Source: Tetranychus cinnabarinus | Taxonomy: Eukaryota; Arthropoda; Arachnida; Trombidiformes; Tetranychidae | Assembly (NCBI GenBank): GCA_022266195.1 | Contig: WHVY01000008.1 | Coordinates: forward strand, 1,674,001 to 1,738,000 | Direction of reading: 5' to 3' | Length of the DNA stretch: 64,000 nt | Shown: piece by piece, positions 1-13,014 of the stretch | How positions within the stretch are numbered: the stretch's first letter is position 1 | How the letters are laid out: each line of letters starts with the position of its first letter | Position numbers and translations under genes: made by a program | The notes under the pieces: model-generated | Databases searched by the model: none | What the model was told of the DNA's origin: nothing | The model's input: the letters and a program-made list of their open reading frames with translations, nothing else

Positions 1-3000
1 GGAAGAGCAAAGTCAATTGATAATAAGATGAAAAAATGATTATCCAAAATCATTTAGGACAAGTACAAACCAATAGTCTAGTTTAAAACTGGATTTCAAC
101 TTGAATGTAAGTCTACTGTTGGATGATCTCATTTTGCATGAGAATCATCGCCTTCTAAAGGTAAGAGTTACGTTGATAGGTAAATAAGTATAAAGAAGAA
201 GATTATTCAAATTGTTATTCAACCTAAATTTGAACAATTGTTTTGCAAAGCTAAGATTTGCTTCCGCATTTCCATCAACATAATGAAAAACTCTCCCTTT
301 TAAATACACTTTTATCGCAAATCTCGTTCTTCTTCTTCTTCTTTATTCATCTTTTCCCATCAGCTTTACCTTTTGTTACCTTTTATTACCATTACAGTCT
401 TTGAAAATTAGGGTAACACTTCAAAAAATGAAAGTAAAATGAAACCCATAAAACAACAAATCTTGTCATAAGTGACAACGTTTGATATAATGTTATATTC
501 ATTGCCACAAATATACAATTTATTGAAATGACACAATATTGTATGCAAGGGCTGGTCAACTATGAATGTAAATTAAATAATAATAATTAAACTGGCAGCT
601 CAAATCACATCACAATTCAAGCTAATGATATTATAAGATGGGAAGGTTTCATTTTGTCTCTTCATTTGAACCTTCATTGTTATCTGAAAAACTGAGGTCA
701 TAACTGTATTTACATTATACTGAGTGTTGCCCTGTTCACAACGTAAATTAACTCAAACTATAATTTATATTTAATGTAAGCAGGATTAAATTGGAATTGA
801 AAAAATCATGGGACAAAAGTAGTTGGCGTTTTTCATTTCACAAAAATGGACATTTGTTTAGATAGGTTAAGTTAACATGGAAACAATAAGAGTTAAAGTA
901 GAAGTAATGAAAATTAAATAATAAATTGTTATCTACCGGAAGAAACAAAATTGAAAGCCAAATTACAATTGATTCATCTTATGATTCATTCAATATTGAA
1001 TGGTAAAGAAACAACAGTTTAAATAAGGTCGAGTTTCAAACATAATGAATGGACAACCAGTATCTGATTCATCCTCATCTTGACATTGTAATTTCCCTTG
1101 ATAACCTGGAAATGTGTTGTTAAAAAAGCCTTAAGGGATGATCAGGAAGTCAATTAATAATATAACATGATAATACCATTTCAAAATGGTTGATATAATT
1201 ATCAACGATAATATTAACGAAAACCTTATTTACACAAATTGAGAGAAAGTAAAAGTAAAAAGTAAAAGTGGAAAATAAAAAAAGTAAAGCAAAGTGAAAG
1301 TGACTTGCCTTTTGTAGATAGGAAAAAAAGCCAATATAAGAACGAAAGGCTTCCGCATTCAGGTGGTTCCTATAAAATTGACCTGAATAAGGCCAACGAT
1401 GATGATGATGATGATGATGATGATAAAGAAAGCAAGAAAGACTTGAAAGAGAAAATATTGAAGCGAGAAAATCACTTTTATCTTACCTTTCTGAGTCTTT
1501 TCTTGTTGAGTTAATAATACATCATAATGGTAAACAAGTTTTTTTTATTATAAATTGTATACTTTTTGAGTTACTTTTAAGCCGGAAGAAACTGTTGAAT
1601 TGAAACTATCGATGAATTGAAATCAGCCTTTAGTTTGATCAGGCCAAGGCCTTGTATCCAAATCATTATTTATATCTAATTATAATCAACTTAACAAACC
1701 AACTGTGATAAATATTAACAATCATATCAAGCATTACTGCCATCTATTAGTAAAGGGGTTGAAGATTACGAAAATGGCGCTTCTTGTCTCTTGGGTTGGG
1801 GAAACCATTTTTATTTGTATCTTTCTGGTTTTAACGTTTTTTTGCGGGTAACTTTATTATTATTGTTGCGTCTTTTTTTACTTTATTGTAATTATCCTTA
1901 TTTTAAATACAATTTTTATTATTAATCGGTTTGATTTATCCACACCAACTGAGTCAAGGTTAACATTTATTTTTACAGCTAATTGAAGTGTTGAACTGTT
2001 TCTTCGTTGTTTCCAGTTGACAACTCATTTATACTTTTAATGCCACCATCTTTTTATTATACCATAATATGGATTGTTGTTTAGTATTTCATTTTGTTTC
2101 CGCTTTTAATTAAATTGTAAACTTGTTTATTTATATATTTCTTCTGATTAACTTCAACTAAAGGTGTATTACTAATGGTAATTGGTGTATTTATATAAAT
2201 TATGATAATCAGGTGGAAGATGATTATACAATAACGTAATTGGCAAAATAGACTGAGCTTTAGTTATGGTGATGGCAGCTAAAGAACGATGTTTCTAACG
2301 AGCAAACCAATGAAAGCAAAAGGATTGAGAACATTTCCGGTTCAATATAAAATATCATCAACTGAATTTGGTTAACTTATAAAATTTCAAATGTAATCGT
2401 TCAAAGTAAAACCGAGGCTGTTGGCTGTAAAGTGAAATTGCAAAAGTTACCAACGATTAGAGATGCAAATGGATGAAGCAATAGGAAGGGTTAAAGCCAA
2501 TCAAAGTAAATCCAAAATGATGCTCAAATGCATAATATAATCCATTAATATTAGGTTGATCGATTCAAAGTTAATGAATTTGGATTATGATTACCTTTCA
2601 AACTGATTTGGTCATTTACTGGAATACCACTTTCACCAAATCAACTCAATATACAACAAATTTGTATATCATCTATTAATGTAATATACAAAAAAAACGC
2701 TCACACAAAGTAATATTTGACTAATAATTATATTTAACTCCATTCAATTTAACAAACAAGTAATTAAATTGTCCAATTTGAGACATTAAATTATACATAA
2801 ATATATTTAAATTTGTTACCTCACTTTGTTTTGATTATTATGGTTTTTGGTGTAGGTTTTGACCTAATAATAGTTTTAACCGGAAAATTTTCTTCTCTTC
2901 CTTCTTTAATCATAACACCAAAACGACTGTTAATTCATTAGGACAATTAATGGTTGAGTTGACAAAAAAACCTAAAACTAAAGAGTTAATCTCAATAATA

Positions 3001-3159
3001 GAAGCAACATTTCTGGTTACATTTCTGGTTACATTTCTGGTAGACTTTGGCGATCCACAAACAAAAGCTGATTGTTTTAAAACATAGTAACATTTGATGG
3101 TAATTGATGAATGCAACAATTAACCAATTGACTATCAAATATGATTTACCTTTAAGCAT
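1..3159. other. Long AT-rich non-coding stretch
   Basis: I see no supportable gene here on either strand. The open frames present are short, lack ATG starts or good composition, and one consists mostly of Asp codons from a microsatellite at 1398-1424. A 12-bp unit is repeated about three times near 3008-3041. The stretch is probably intergenic or distal regulatory DNA of the gene starting near 10.09 kb. Confidence 0.5.
1398..1424. repeat. (GAT)9 microsatellite
   Basis: Nine uninterrupted GAT triplets. They give a false acidic open frame on the plus strand. Confidence 0.95.
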
Positions 3160-3470
3160 TTGGAAATGAAATTTTGGGTAAAATCTTTTGGTTCATTGAA
3201 AGGCAATACAAAAGGCAATAAAGAGTCTTTTTTTAAACTTTGACAAAACCTTTGACTTTATTGTTGAAAGGTAAAGAGGTCAATTGAATGGGTCAGTTTA
3301 CTTGGCTAACAGTGTCTTGAAAGGGTCACTTTAATTTATGTGTGTCAGTAAAATGTCTAATAAAAGTAGACCTTTTACCGTTACTCTGGTCATTTAGCCG
3401 TAAAAATTGCAAGTGAAAAGGTTAAGCCTTGAAGCCTTTTTTTAGTTTACCGTTAGTTGACAATGTTATT
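3160..3470 (+). repeat. Left arm of a long inverted repeat
   Basis: This segment matches the reverse complement of 5535-5895. The core at 3184-3343 is nearly identical by eye to the complement of 5704-5861. The outer parts are similar but diverged with small indels, ending near a shared TTACCGTTAGTTGACAA. I see no terminal repeats or target-site duplication, so it could be two copies of a short interspersed element in opposite orientation or one foldback duplication. Confidence 0.85.
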
Positions 3471-4480
3471 TGAGACAAAACTGTTGATCCAATGGTCAAC
3501 CTGACTGGTAAGTTAACCCAGTAACCTAAGAAAATGTTAATTAAATTAAAAATTAGCCAATAAAGATTATCCCATAATCCCACTCAATCAAGTTTCACTT
3601 TTGTTGGGAGTTTACCTCTCAACATACTTTTTGTTGCATAAAACAGCTTTAGTCAATTCGTGTGTCCATTTCAACAATAACAAGGCCAATTCAAGAATAA
3701 TGATAATAAGTCTTCCTCATCTTCTTCCTCTCATCTCACTCCATCTAATCTACTTTCTATCAAAAAGTGTGTTTAGGTGAATCAAAACGATGAAACTTTT
3801 TTAGCACAATTTGACCTAAATTGAAACAACTCTCTTACGGACGACTTTTTTACAGATAATTCAAACTTAACTTTTCTCCCCCGCTTCGCTCTCTCTCTCT
3901 CTCTCTCTTCACTCACTTTTACTTTTTTTGTTGGTGATGATGATGAAAGAAGAGAAGAGAAGAGAGAAAAAAGTAAAAAAAGAAAGAGAAGGTAGAAAGA
4001 GTAAGAGGCAGGGAATGCCCAAAATATTTGTATAACACTTCCTGATGCGATTCACGGTTCCGTTGTTAGTCTCTTTCTTTCCTCTCTTTTTAGTCTCTTT
4101 TTTGGTACTACAATGACTGTATGGACTGAGGAGGAGAGACGAAAAAGATAGTGAGAGTGAGTGAGAGAGAGACTCTCAACTTCCCCCAGGTCACTTATCG
4201 AACGCAGTTCGTAATTGTAAAGCAAAGAGAAGACCTTCTTATTGAGTATTTCATTCATTTTTGCATAGACTGTTATTTCATCTCTCCCTCTCTTTGTCTT
4301 TGTCACTATCATCATCATCATCTTCATCATCGGTATCATCACCTTGTCATCATTGTCACCATCTTCACCATAATCATAAATATCATCATCATCATCATCA
4401 TCATACTCATCATCGGTAAAGAGAGAGAAAAAGAGAGTGAAAGAGAGGGAGAGGGAGAGACACATATCTTAACCTAAACC
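3471..4480. promoter_or_regulatory. GA/CT-rich and CAT-rich asymmetric tract, possible promoter area
   Basis: The stretch holds a CT dinucleotide run at about 3889-3908, long polypurine blocks around 3945-4010 and 4150-4175, CAT triplet runs near 4305-4410 and another GA-rich block at 4420-4460. Such GAGA-type sequence is common near arthropod developmental promoters. The two open frames of over 100 codons here, one on each strand, are low-complexity by-products. A promoter role for the downstream leader exon is inferred only. Confidence 0.35.
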
Positions 4481-4756
4481 ATCTCATCTCATCGGTTGAT
4501 CAACTTGAGCTTGAATACCTAGAGGTCTGTGGATCTACCTTAAGTGTTGCTGTGTTGTGACTGTGAATACAATTGGATACTTTGAACACAAAAGTGTGCG
4601 GTTAAAACAATATTTTTACGGATTATAAATACACAATTAATTTATTTCATTATTTTACAATCTTAATTTATATATGATTAATATTTAATTTAATCTAATA
4701 TTTATTGTTTTTACCTCTTTTGTTGTCTGTTTTTACATACATGTGTGTCTTTACAG

Positions 4757-5066
4757 AGCAAATAAGCCTCCAGGAATAAGTATAAACACGAAACCCAAAC
4801 TTCAACCTTTCCTAGTTTCCTTAATTGTTACTTAGACTTTCACTCATTCTAACAATCAACTAATCAATGGCTGATTATGCTTATTCCTCGTCTTTCTAAT
4901 TGTATGTCTTAAACATTAAAAACCATGGATCTGGATTAATATTAATCAAACAGTAAACATAAAGCAACAAAACAACAAACAAAACAGTAACATCCTCACA
5001 GTGTAACCCAGCAAGCTCATCAACAACGACGTCAACACACCAACCAAACGCCATTTAACAATAAAG
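4757..5066 (+). other. Probable untranslated leader exon
   Basis: A good acceptor (TCTTTACAG) ends at 4756 and a good donor (AAAG then GTAAGA) starts at 5067. The stretch between is CA-rich and contains several very short upstream ATG frames, as untranslated leaders often do. Splicing to the acceptor at 10075 would place it ahead of the ATG at 10087 and make an intron of about 5 kb. RNA evidence is needed to confirm the link. Confidence 0.35.
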
Positions 5067-5534
5067 GTAAGACTATTTAATTAACAATTATTACAATATT
5101 ATTAACATCAGTCAACATTAGTCAACACAAGTCTAACTGTAAAATAATATAAATTAAACTGCAATCAATAGAAACAATTTACCAAATCTCATTACCAGAG
5201 ACAAGCAAAGTAAAACCCAAAAACCATTTACTCTGGATAACATCTAACGACAATTGTTAAACAATTGTCATGTCAACCGATTACACAATTAACATTGTTA
5301 ACTAATGCCAATTAAGGATTGCCATTTTACCTGGGAAGGCTAAACGAGTAAATTGTATTGAAAAAATAGGCTTATGAAGCTTCTTTTGTACTGTAAATGT
5401 TCAATGTTTTTAACATACCTTTGTTACTTTATTGTTGTTTACATGGTCACAATGTTTCACTCATCTTGATTATTGAACTAAATTGCTTTCTCAATGGTAA
5501 TTCATATGAATATCTTCACCATTGACTAAGTGTT

Positions 5535-5895
5535 TTGTCAACTAACGGTAAAAAAAGTGGATAACTTTTTTACCTTTAGCTACAAACTTGCAACTTTTAC
5601 AACCAGATAACCAAAATAACGGTAAAAGCCTACTTTTACCAGTTTTAACCATTTACTGTTACCTTTGGTTAATCTATCATTTTACGAGTGGATACTTTGT
5701 TGGACACATAAATTAAAGTGACCCTTTCAAGACACTGTTAGCCAAGTAAACTGACCCATTCAATTGACCTCTTTACCTTTCAACAATAAAGTCAAAGGTT
5801 TTGTCAAAGTTTAAAAAAAGATTCTTTATGGCTTTGTATTGCCTTTCAATGAACCAAAAGATTTGACAAAAAAAAGATGAAAATTTCAATTCAAA
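5535..5895 (-). repeat. Right arm of a long inverted repeat
   Basis: This is the reverse-complement partner of 3160-3470. It is slightly longer because of insertions in the part nearer the centre. The two arms bracket about 2 kb that includes the GA/CT tract and the possible leader exon. Confidence 0.85.
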
Positions 5896-8800
5896 ATCTC
5901 GCTTGAAATAAACCTTTGAGTTTGATTAACGATCAAAGTATCATTGAACAGTTGTCCAACAGTTTGACCAAAACCAACCTTAAATTTTTCACCGTTTGAT
6001 TCATTGTTTCATGAAATATTATTTTGAATTTTGTCTCAAAATTGTGAAAGGCTGAAAAGTCGCATAAATTTAGTCATTTAACTCTTTTCCAATCTTAATT
6101 CAACAATTTAATCAGCTTAATTTAAATTAACTTCCGTTCTTCCGGGTTTTACTTTTAATTTTTTGTCTTCTATTTACTTTGATTGTGAAAGTGCAACAAC
6201 GAAAAACTCAATCAACTATTAACACACAAATGAAAGTAAAAATGGGTTAAAAATTGAAACATTTCATGATAACAATTAGCTTTTTATTGAAACATTTCAA
6301 TCACTGAAACCATCAACCGACAAAACCAAACCTCTGAAATAAAGCTATTCAAATGCTGGTTTTCACTGAATATCATTTTGATTAGGAATAATAGTTGAAC
6401 TTTAATTTACTCTGACCATTAAATGTTCAAGTCCATTGGTCAAACAATCATTGATTATATTAAAATATGATCAACTCAGCTGGTTAACCATTCAAGTTGA
6501 ATGGTAGGAAATGGGTATAAATTTTGCTCAATTGTTGTTTACAGCAAAATAGAAATGAAAAAATGTTGGATTTTTTTTTCAATTGTAACTATTGATGATG
6601 ATTTAGTTTCTCTTGATCAACACACAAATCATATTTTAACCGGAAGAATCAACTTATGCAAGTTTCAATTGAAAGATATATAAAAAAACCAAGTGAAGAG
6701 GAAGAATACAAAAAAGTTATTGATCAAAATGACCATTTGTTGATTGTGTTACCTTTTCATTGAAAGTGATGAAAGGAAACTTTCGCCTTTAGATAACTTA
6801 TTATGTTATATTATCACAATCAATGGAGGTGGCATTATTGGTGGTGGTGGTGGAGGAGGAGGAGGAGGAGGTTGATGAGCAGATAAATGAAGGTTGAATC
6901 AGCTGTTGTTGTTGTATGTCCAGTTTAACCCTCACATAACCGGAAAACGGACTCAATGTAATCTTTATCTTCCGCTTTCATTGAACATCAAATGATGAAA
7001 ATAAGATGACAAAAGGGAGAGAGAGAGAGGAGTGAAGATAAAGATGAAGAGGAAGATGAAAAAAGGAAGATGGAAAGACGACCTTAAAAAATGGCTTTCC
7101 TTTGACAAGTATTGTTAGGAAAAACTGTGAACACAATTTTACTTTTTTTTTGTTCATTGCGTACTTTGAAACACTTTTAAAGGCTCATCAATCATTAATT
7201 ATTGAACATTTTATTGACTTAACTTGATGATTAACTTGTGATTAACAATTGAGTTAGCATGTTATCAATATGAATTATTTAAGTCTTGTGTTGAAGCGTG
7301 CTAATCAAATGATCAAAACCAGCTTTATTGCAACCTGATTTCATTTAATACTTGCTATTTTTTTAGATTTAACGGTAATTTAAATTAGATTGCTTTCAAT
7401 AGTTTGATTAGGAAGCTTTGTTGGTTATGCATTGATGTGATTATCACATGATATAGACTCATTCACAATTTTGAGCTATGAATTAATCAGTTGTTATTGA
7501 TGTCTTTATGTTTCAATTTGGATTTTCTTGCATCTTTGCCACATTAAAAGGTAACCTGAAAAGGTTACTTTGAATCATTTTGAGTCAAAGTAACCAGATT
7601 TTGGGTTTTTTGTCATTAGTGTTAACCTGACTTTTATCATTTGGGTTAAAGGTAAAACTTAGATTTGAATATCAATTTTAATTTGATTTACTTTTTTGAT
7701 CAAAATGAAACCTTTATTAGGATCCAATTTTTGTCTTCAAAATAATCATAATTGTTGGTTAATAGTGGATTTTTGTCGCTCTGTTCAACTTGTTGTTACA
7801 ATGTACAATTGAGTTAACGATAACAAAAAAGGTGGACAAAGGGTTGAAAGGTTTAAAGATTAGTTTATGCTGTTGGTCAAAGAGTTTTGGTTAGACTTGT
7901 CTTTCAACATGAGAAATCCTTTTCTAATCTGATATTTAGCCAAATTACAATGAGCAAAATTAACTAGCACTGATTCAGATGACAGGCAGTTTGAAATGTC
8001 TTTAAAAATGATAAATCTCACACTGGGATTAGTGAAAAGCTCAATCTTTTCAATTTTTGCTAATAATGTTCATAATTTTCTCGGTGGAAACAAAGTCAAG
8101 ACAATATTGGAAGAAATATCTCAATGATGATCAAAGTTACAACTGCTCTAATAAGCCTCAACGCATCTGATAATTGATAAACAATTTATCAACATTTCTA
8201 TCCACGTCTTAATCTTACAGAATAGATCTTTTGATACTTCTTTTATTGTGTAAATAATATGAATCTATCAGATTTGAAGCTTTGTGCAAAAGCCTTGAGA
8301 AAATTCATGTTAATTATGAATTAAGATGATTTGGCTGAATTTATCAGGATTTTGAGTACAAAGACAACATGTTAACGCATATTGGCACTACAATTTGAAA
8401 AAAAATTTTCAACATTTCTTTACTAATTAGTTAATTGCCATATTTTAGACCATTAACATTGAAAAATAGAGTCATAAATGAAGTTCACATTTCCATGGAC
8501 TGAATAGTGAATATCTAATAGTGAAAACAAGACACTGAACACACTACACTGAAATCGGTTCAGCAAATAAACTATGAAACTAAAGTATGATCGTCGAGTG
8601 AACTTTTTATTTCGAAGCTAAAACTTTTGAATGTTCAATTGCCATTACTCGTTTGCACTAAGCTTCAATAAGTACAATTTACTTTCCAATCTGACCTTAC
8701 CTGAATCTTACCTTCTGACCAATCTGTTAATCTTAATAATATAACGAAGTCCATGAACCCTACAATAAAGTATTGTCTAACAATTAATTTGTATCTTGCT

Positions 8801-10075
8801 TTGAGCTTTGTTGGTTTAGTTTTTGAACAAAATGTGTTCGTCAACTTATTGTTTTAAATTGGCAAGAAAATATGTTTTAAAAGTTGCGTGAGTTGAAAGG
8901 TCAATAATCATAGACGGTACAATGTCCAGACTTGCTTGAGATTGACCATCGGCATGATTGCCATGTCTAAATGTAAAAGGTGAAGGGTTTTCTTATAGGC
9001 TTTTCGTGAGGAAAGCCTAATAGTAATCAGTTGGGTAAATATCTAGAAAAATGATGAAGATGAAGACGGCAAGGATGGTGATGATAAAAGTGAGTGAAGG
9101 AGAGAGAAAGAGACAAAAAATGAAGGAAACAAACAACAACAACAATAATAGACAAATGATAATCTCGTAACAGAGGATGATGTGAAAGGGGTCTCTCCTT
9201 GACTCTCCTTTAACCCAGCAACCCACCACCTACCGGTTTGACTCTCACATCATCCAAGCGTCTGTTTTTTTACAATCATTATATTAATATAAATCGGAAT
9301 TAAATATGATGATGATCAGTGAGTAAACCAGAGAGTGTAGGAGAGTCAAAGGAAGACTCAATCCTCTCCTGTCCATGTTTTTTTTCTGTCTCTCTCTTTC
9401 TTTCTTTCTCCCTTCCAACTCCCCCAGGCTGTTATTATTATTTACTGAATGTCCATTGTAATGGACAACAACATAAACAGTTGATCCTGAAAAGTTACGA
9501 CCGATCCCAAGACTGACTCAAATTAGGTCACACTGGACAGATGGAGGAAGGCCACTTTGAGGCTACTTTTTTAACTCTCCTTCTCCAACTCCTTCCAAGA
9601 TTTCTTTACTTTTTTTTCCCTCTCTCCTTCTCCTTCATCTTCACCATCCTCCTCCTCCTCCTCATCCTCCCTCTCCTACCTTTGACTCTCTTATGTCCCA
9701 TTTTTTTAGACGATATTACTTTGCGCTTTATTGCCCCTTCAGGCCAATCCCATGTAAAAAACACCAAAGAGTAAATGGCAATCCCTTCTTCTTTCATCAT
9801 CAACATCTTCTTCTTCATCTTCAGCTTTCACAGGTTTTTTTTATTGTGATCGGGTTATCGATATACAATGCTTTAACGCACACACAAGAGCGTGTTTTTT
9901 ACAGCCTTTCCTCTCACTCATCTTTTACCTTCTCACTCATCCTCGTCCTCATCATCACTAGTTTTTTTGATGATTTGCACAGTTTTTTTATATTTTTATA
10001 TTGCATAGACTTGCTTGTTGAACTGTTGATTCAATTTTAAACTCAATCTAATTTCTTGTTCATATTTGTTTTCAG
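5896..10075. other. Non-coding stretch, probably one long intron
   Basis: No gene could be supported. It contains a GGN triplet run at 6841-6872, a perfect 7-bp palindrome arm pair GTAACCT/AGGTTAC at 7551-7568, a purine-rich block around 7015-7080, and a second strand-asymmetric region at about 9040-9960 (GA-rich, then strongly CT-rich). The open frames at 9.0-10.0 kb follow that composition and do not look like proteins. It ends at the acceptor TTTTCAG (10069-10075). Confidence 0.45.
6841..6872. repeat. GTG/GAG triplet repeat
   Basis: A short run of GTG triplets passing into GAG triplets. Confidence 0.9.
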
Positions 10076-10086
10076 TTGTGATTGAA

Positions 10087-10986
10087 ATGAAGCCCAAATT
10101 TCGCTTTTATATCAATGAAGATGATGTGCCATTGGATTTAAGTGTTAAACGTTTTAATCCAGTTTATATTTCATCTCGTGATCATCCACTTGATTTAGCA
10201 TCAACACATCGTCACCATCACCATCATACTCATCATTTATTAATTCACAATGGTCACAACAATAGCAACGGTAACCATCATCACCATCATAATGGTCATC
10301 ACAATAATCATCATCACCATTTCACAAATTTAAACAACCATCACTCGGTCAACAACAACAATAACAACAACAATCACCTTAATCATCATTCCAATCATCA
10401 TTTAAATTCTCTCAATATTCACCATCATTTAAATCACCATGAAAATCATCAACTCCATCTAATCCAATCACCAATTCAATCTCCAATCCATTTAGATTCA
10501 TCGTCTTCCTCGCCTCCAACCATTGTCGACCAATCAACTAATTTATACAACAACAACATCACCAACATCAACAATAATCACAATAATAACATTAACAACA
10601 ACAATAATAATAACAACAATCTAAATTGCAGCAAAATTATTAGCAAAAACAATATCAAAAATAATAGCAAAATCAGTAATGATGAAAATGATAGTAATGA
10701 AAAGAGTAGTCATTCAATTACAATCAATGATGGTGAACCAAATGAAAATGATGACCATCAAACGTCCCTTCACTCACCAAATAGTGATGATCTAAATGGT
10801 AATTGTATTAATAATCGGCGAACCTCTAGACCATTAATGGGTAAACATGTCCGTCGTGGAACCGGAGCTTCACCGCAAATCTTGTCCCGATTGAAGTCCA
10901 TCTTGCAGGATAAACAGCGTCTTAGGGAAACAGGTTTAGTGCCATCAAATTGGAAGCGTAAAAAGATGGCAAAAGCTTACAATTGA
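10087..10986 (+). CDS. His/Asn-rich protein with PxDLS co-repressor motifs
   Basis: I do not recognise the family. The 299-residue frame starts at ATG 10087, 11 bases after an acceptor (TTTTCAG), so at least one upstream exon is likely. Near the N-terminus VPLDLSVK fits the PxDLSxK motif that binds the co-repressor CtBP, and HPLDLAST is a weaker second copy. Residues about 45-200 are a low-complexity His/Asn region coded mostly by CAT/CAC and AAT/AAC. The conserved-looking part is the basic C-terminus: it has KHVRRGTGASP, then a helix-like stretch with LSRLKSILQ, and ends in basic residues (NWKRKKMAKAYN). A nuclear transcriptional repressor role is inferred from the CtBP motif and the basic tail; no DNA-binding domain is recognisable. 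Confidence 0.75.
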   Translation: MKPKFRFYINEDDVPLDLSVKRFNPVYISSRDHPLDLASTHRHHHHHTHHLLIHNGHNNSNGNHHHHHNGHHNNHHHHFTNLNNHHSVNNNNNNNNHLNHHSNHHLNSLNIHHHLNHHENHQLHLIQSPIQSPIHLDSSSSSPPTIVDQSTNLYNNNITNINNNHNNNINNNNNNNNNLNCSKIISKNNIKNNSKISNDENDSNEKSSHSITINDGEPNENDDHQTSLHSPNSDDLNGNCINNRRTSRPLMGKHVRRGTGASPQILSRLKSILQDKQRLRETGLVPSNWKRKKMAKAYN

Positions 10987-11729
10987 TTAATCAACTAATC
11001 ATTATTATTGAATTTCTATTATTAATTATTTTATTATTATCATTACCCATGTAATTCCCCCCCAATTCATTTGCTACTCTCTGTATAATCAAACCCAATC
11101 TTTACAACACTTTTGTCAACTTGCCTTTTTGTCATCCAGCTAATTTATGTATGCATTAATTTAAATTTATTTATCATTTCAATTCCAGAGTTAATCTAGA
11201 AACTGAAATTTGATAATTTGACAAAAGTGCGCTGACAATTTTCCTCTTAATTAAACAGTTGATTGTAAAAAAATTAAACTCCATTTTATATGTTATTTAT
11301 CTTTGTACTAAAACGTTTTTATTTTTTTCTCTGCCTGTCCCCATGAGTTGACCGTGTAATTTGTTACGTCAATTCATCTTATATATATATTAATCAACAA
11401 ATTGTCGACTGTAATCATAATTTGAGAATCTTTTTTCACAAAAAAGCGATTTTCTTTTTCCCTCATTTTCTGAAAAAAGCTTCATGCATTGTTGTAATGG
11501 TCCCTCTCTCATGGCAGCAATGTTGCTCTATCTTTTTAATTCTGTAAACATTAATGGAAGACAATCTGATTAATTTTCTTCTCTCTCTTTTCTTTTTTGT
11601 AATAAGTTGATTATATTTAAAATTATTTAATAGATGCTTCATAAATTAAATTAATTTTTTCATCTTTTAAACAATCGGTCTTGCGTTTATCTTTGTCCCG
11701 GTGACTCTGGTTTGTGTTGTGTGTTAGCA
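10987..11729. other. Intergenic: 3' region and mRpL11 upstream
   Basis: AT-rich, with no gene seen. It should hold the 3' untranslated part of the preceding gene and the promoter of the L11 gene. Confidence 0.6.
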
Positions 11730-12428
11730 ATGGCTTCGAAAGCTCGCAAAGCTGCTGAAAAGGTTATTCATACGACTCCATTATTTGTTTGGATCTCAGC
11801 GGGACTTGCCAATCCTGGTCCACCATTGGGACCACAGTTAGGTCAAAGAGGGATTAATATTGCTCAATTTTGTAAAGAGTTTAATGATAAAACTGCCAAG
11901 CACAAGAAAGGAATACCTATTCCTTGCATGATTTCGGTAAATGTAAGTATTTTATTGTTCATAACTTGGTCTCAATTTCCTAAACTTTTATATTTCATTG
12001 CTGTTAATCATTTTCACTCCATTACTTTTTATGAATAATTTAAATTAATGTTGGTTTTCTCTTTGTTTTAGCCGGACAGAAGCTTCAAACTTACCATGAG
12101 TAACCCACCCATAACGTATTTCTTAAGACAAGCTGCCGGAGCTGAAAGAGGAGCAGCCGATTACCGAACACAGGTTGCTGGCATGATCACTGTTAAACAT
12201 GTTTATGAGATTGCGAAGATAAAGAGCCAGGATGCTTATTATGAGAATGTACCGATGGAAAAGATTTTCCAAGAAATAGTTGTAAGAGCTCTCCAGATGG
12301 GAGTCAAAGTTGTACACAAGTTGGATGCCAAGGAATATGCGGAATTTTTGGAAAAACGAAGGGTTGAAGTAGAAGAAGAATTAAGAAAACTTGAAGAGGA
12401 ACGTCAAAACAGATTGTTGAGAACCTAA
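11730..12428 (+). CDS. MRPL11: Mitochondrial large-subunit ribosomal protein L11
   Basis: Two exons, 11730-11942 and 12072-12428, joined in phase 0 by a 129-nt GT-AG intron, give 189 residues; human MRPL11 has 192. The protein is an uL11 component of the mitochondrial 39S subunit stalk base. The N-terminal domain carries the family pattern GLANPGPPLGPQLGQRGINI followed by FCKEFNDKT. Exon 2 begins PDRSF and continues through PPITYFLRQAAG to a Glu/Arg-rich C-terminal helix. The ATG at 11730 is chosen because the frame upstream has no other ATG. The proteasome gene follows on the same strand after about 590 bp. Confidence 0.96.
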
Positions 12429-13014
12429 ACTGTTTCATTCGCCTTATCCTTGTTGAAAAAACCTTTGTAGATAATATGGACCCATATGCACATTTGAGTA
12501 TATTTGCATCTATAAATGAATCCATAGGAACGGAAAAAGAAACGAATTATCTAATATAGATGTTGCTCCGTCGATTCAATTGTCGTACGAGAAGATTTTG
12601 TAAAAAAAATTGGTAGAGTCAATTAAATATCAATAATGTAAGCAATTGCGTTTTTACTCAACGTTTTTAAATCAACTTATGATCGATTCGGCTATTTTAC
12701 TCGCGGAATTTTTTAAAGCATCTTTTTTACAAAATTTTATTTTACCATTTTAGCCTATCGTGAAGTGAAATTATTAGATGAATTGGGAATCATTGAAAGA
12801 AACAATAAAAGTTTCATTAAAAACTGGAAACTTTGTGAGTTTTAAACAGTTCACATTCGATATCGATACTATGGATCAGATAGATATATCGATATGTATC
12901 TTGATGACTCATGTATGATGAGCTGCAGTTTTGTTAGAGTCTAGTGTTGTTGGTTAATTTCAGTTTGATTGTTTATTAATTGTTTTTCATTGTCAATTGG
13001 TCCAGCGGTTTAAT
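12429..13014. other. Intergenic between MRPL11 and PSMA2
   Basis: AT-rich, with no gene seen. It should contain the L11 3' end and the proteasome promoter. Confidence 0.6.

Noticed and set aside
4052..4477. Two overlapping open frames of over 100 codons
   Set aside because: Both consist of CAT/GAT and GA/CT repeats and have no protein-like segment.
7548..7572. Palindrome GTAACCT/AGGTTAC
   Set aside because: Perfect but short; such palindromes are expected by chance in 64 kb and nothing around it suggests a function.
9017..10040. Several 65-115 codon frames on both strands
   Set aside because: They follow CT/GA-rich composition, mostly lack ATG starts, and sit inside a probable intron.
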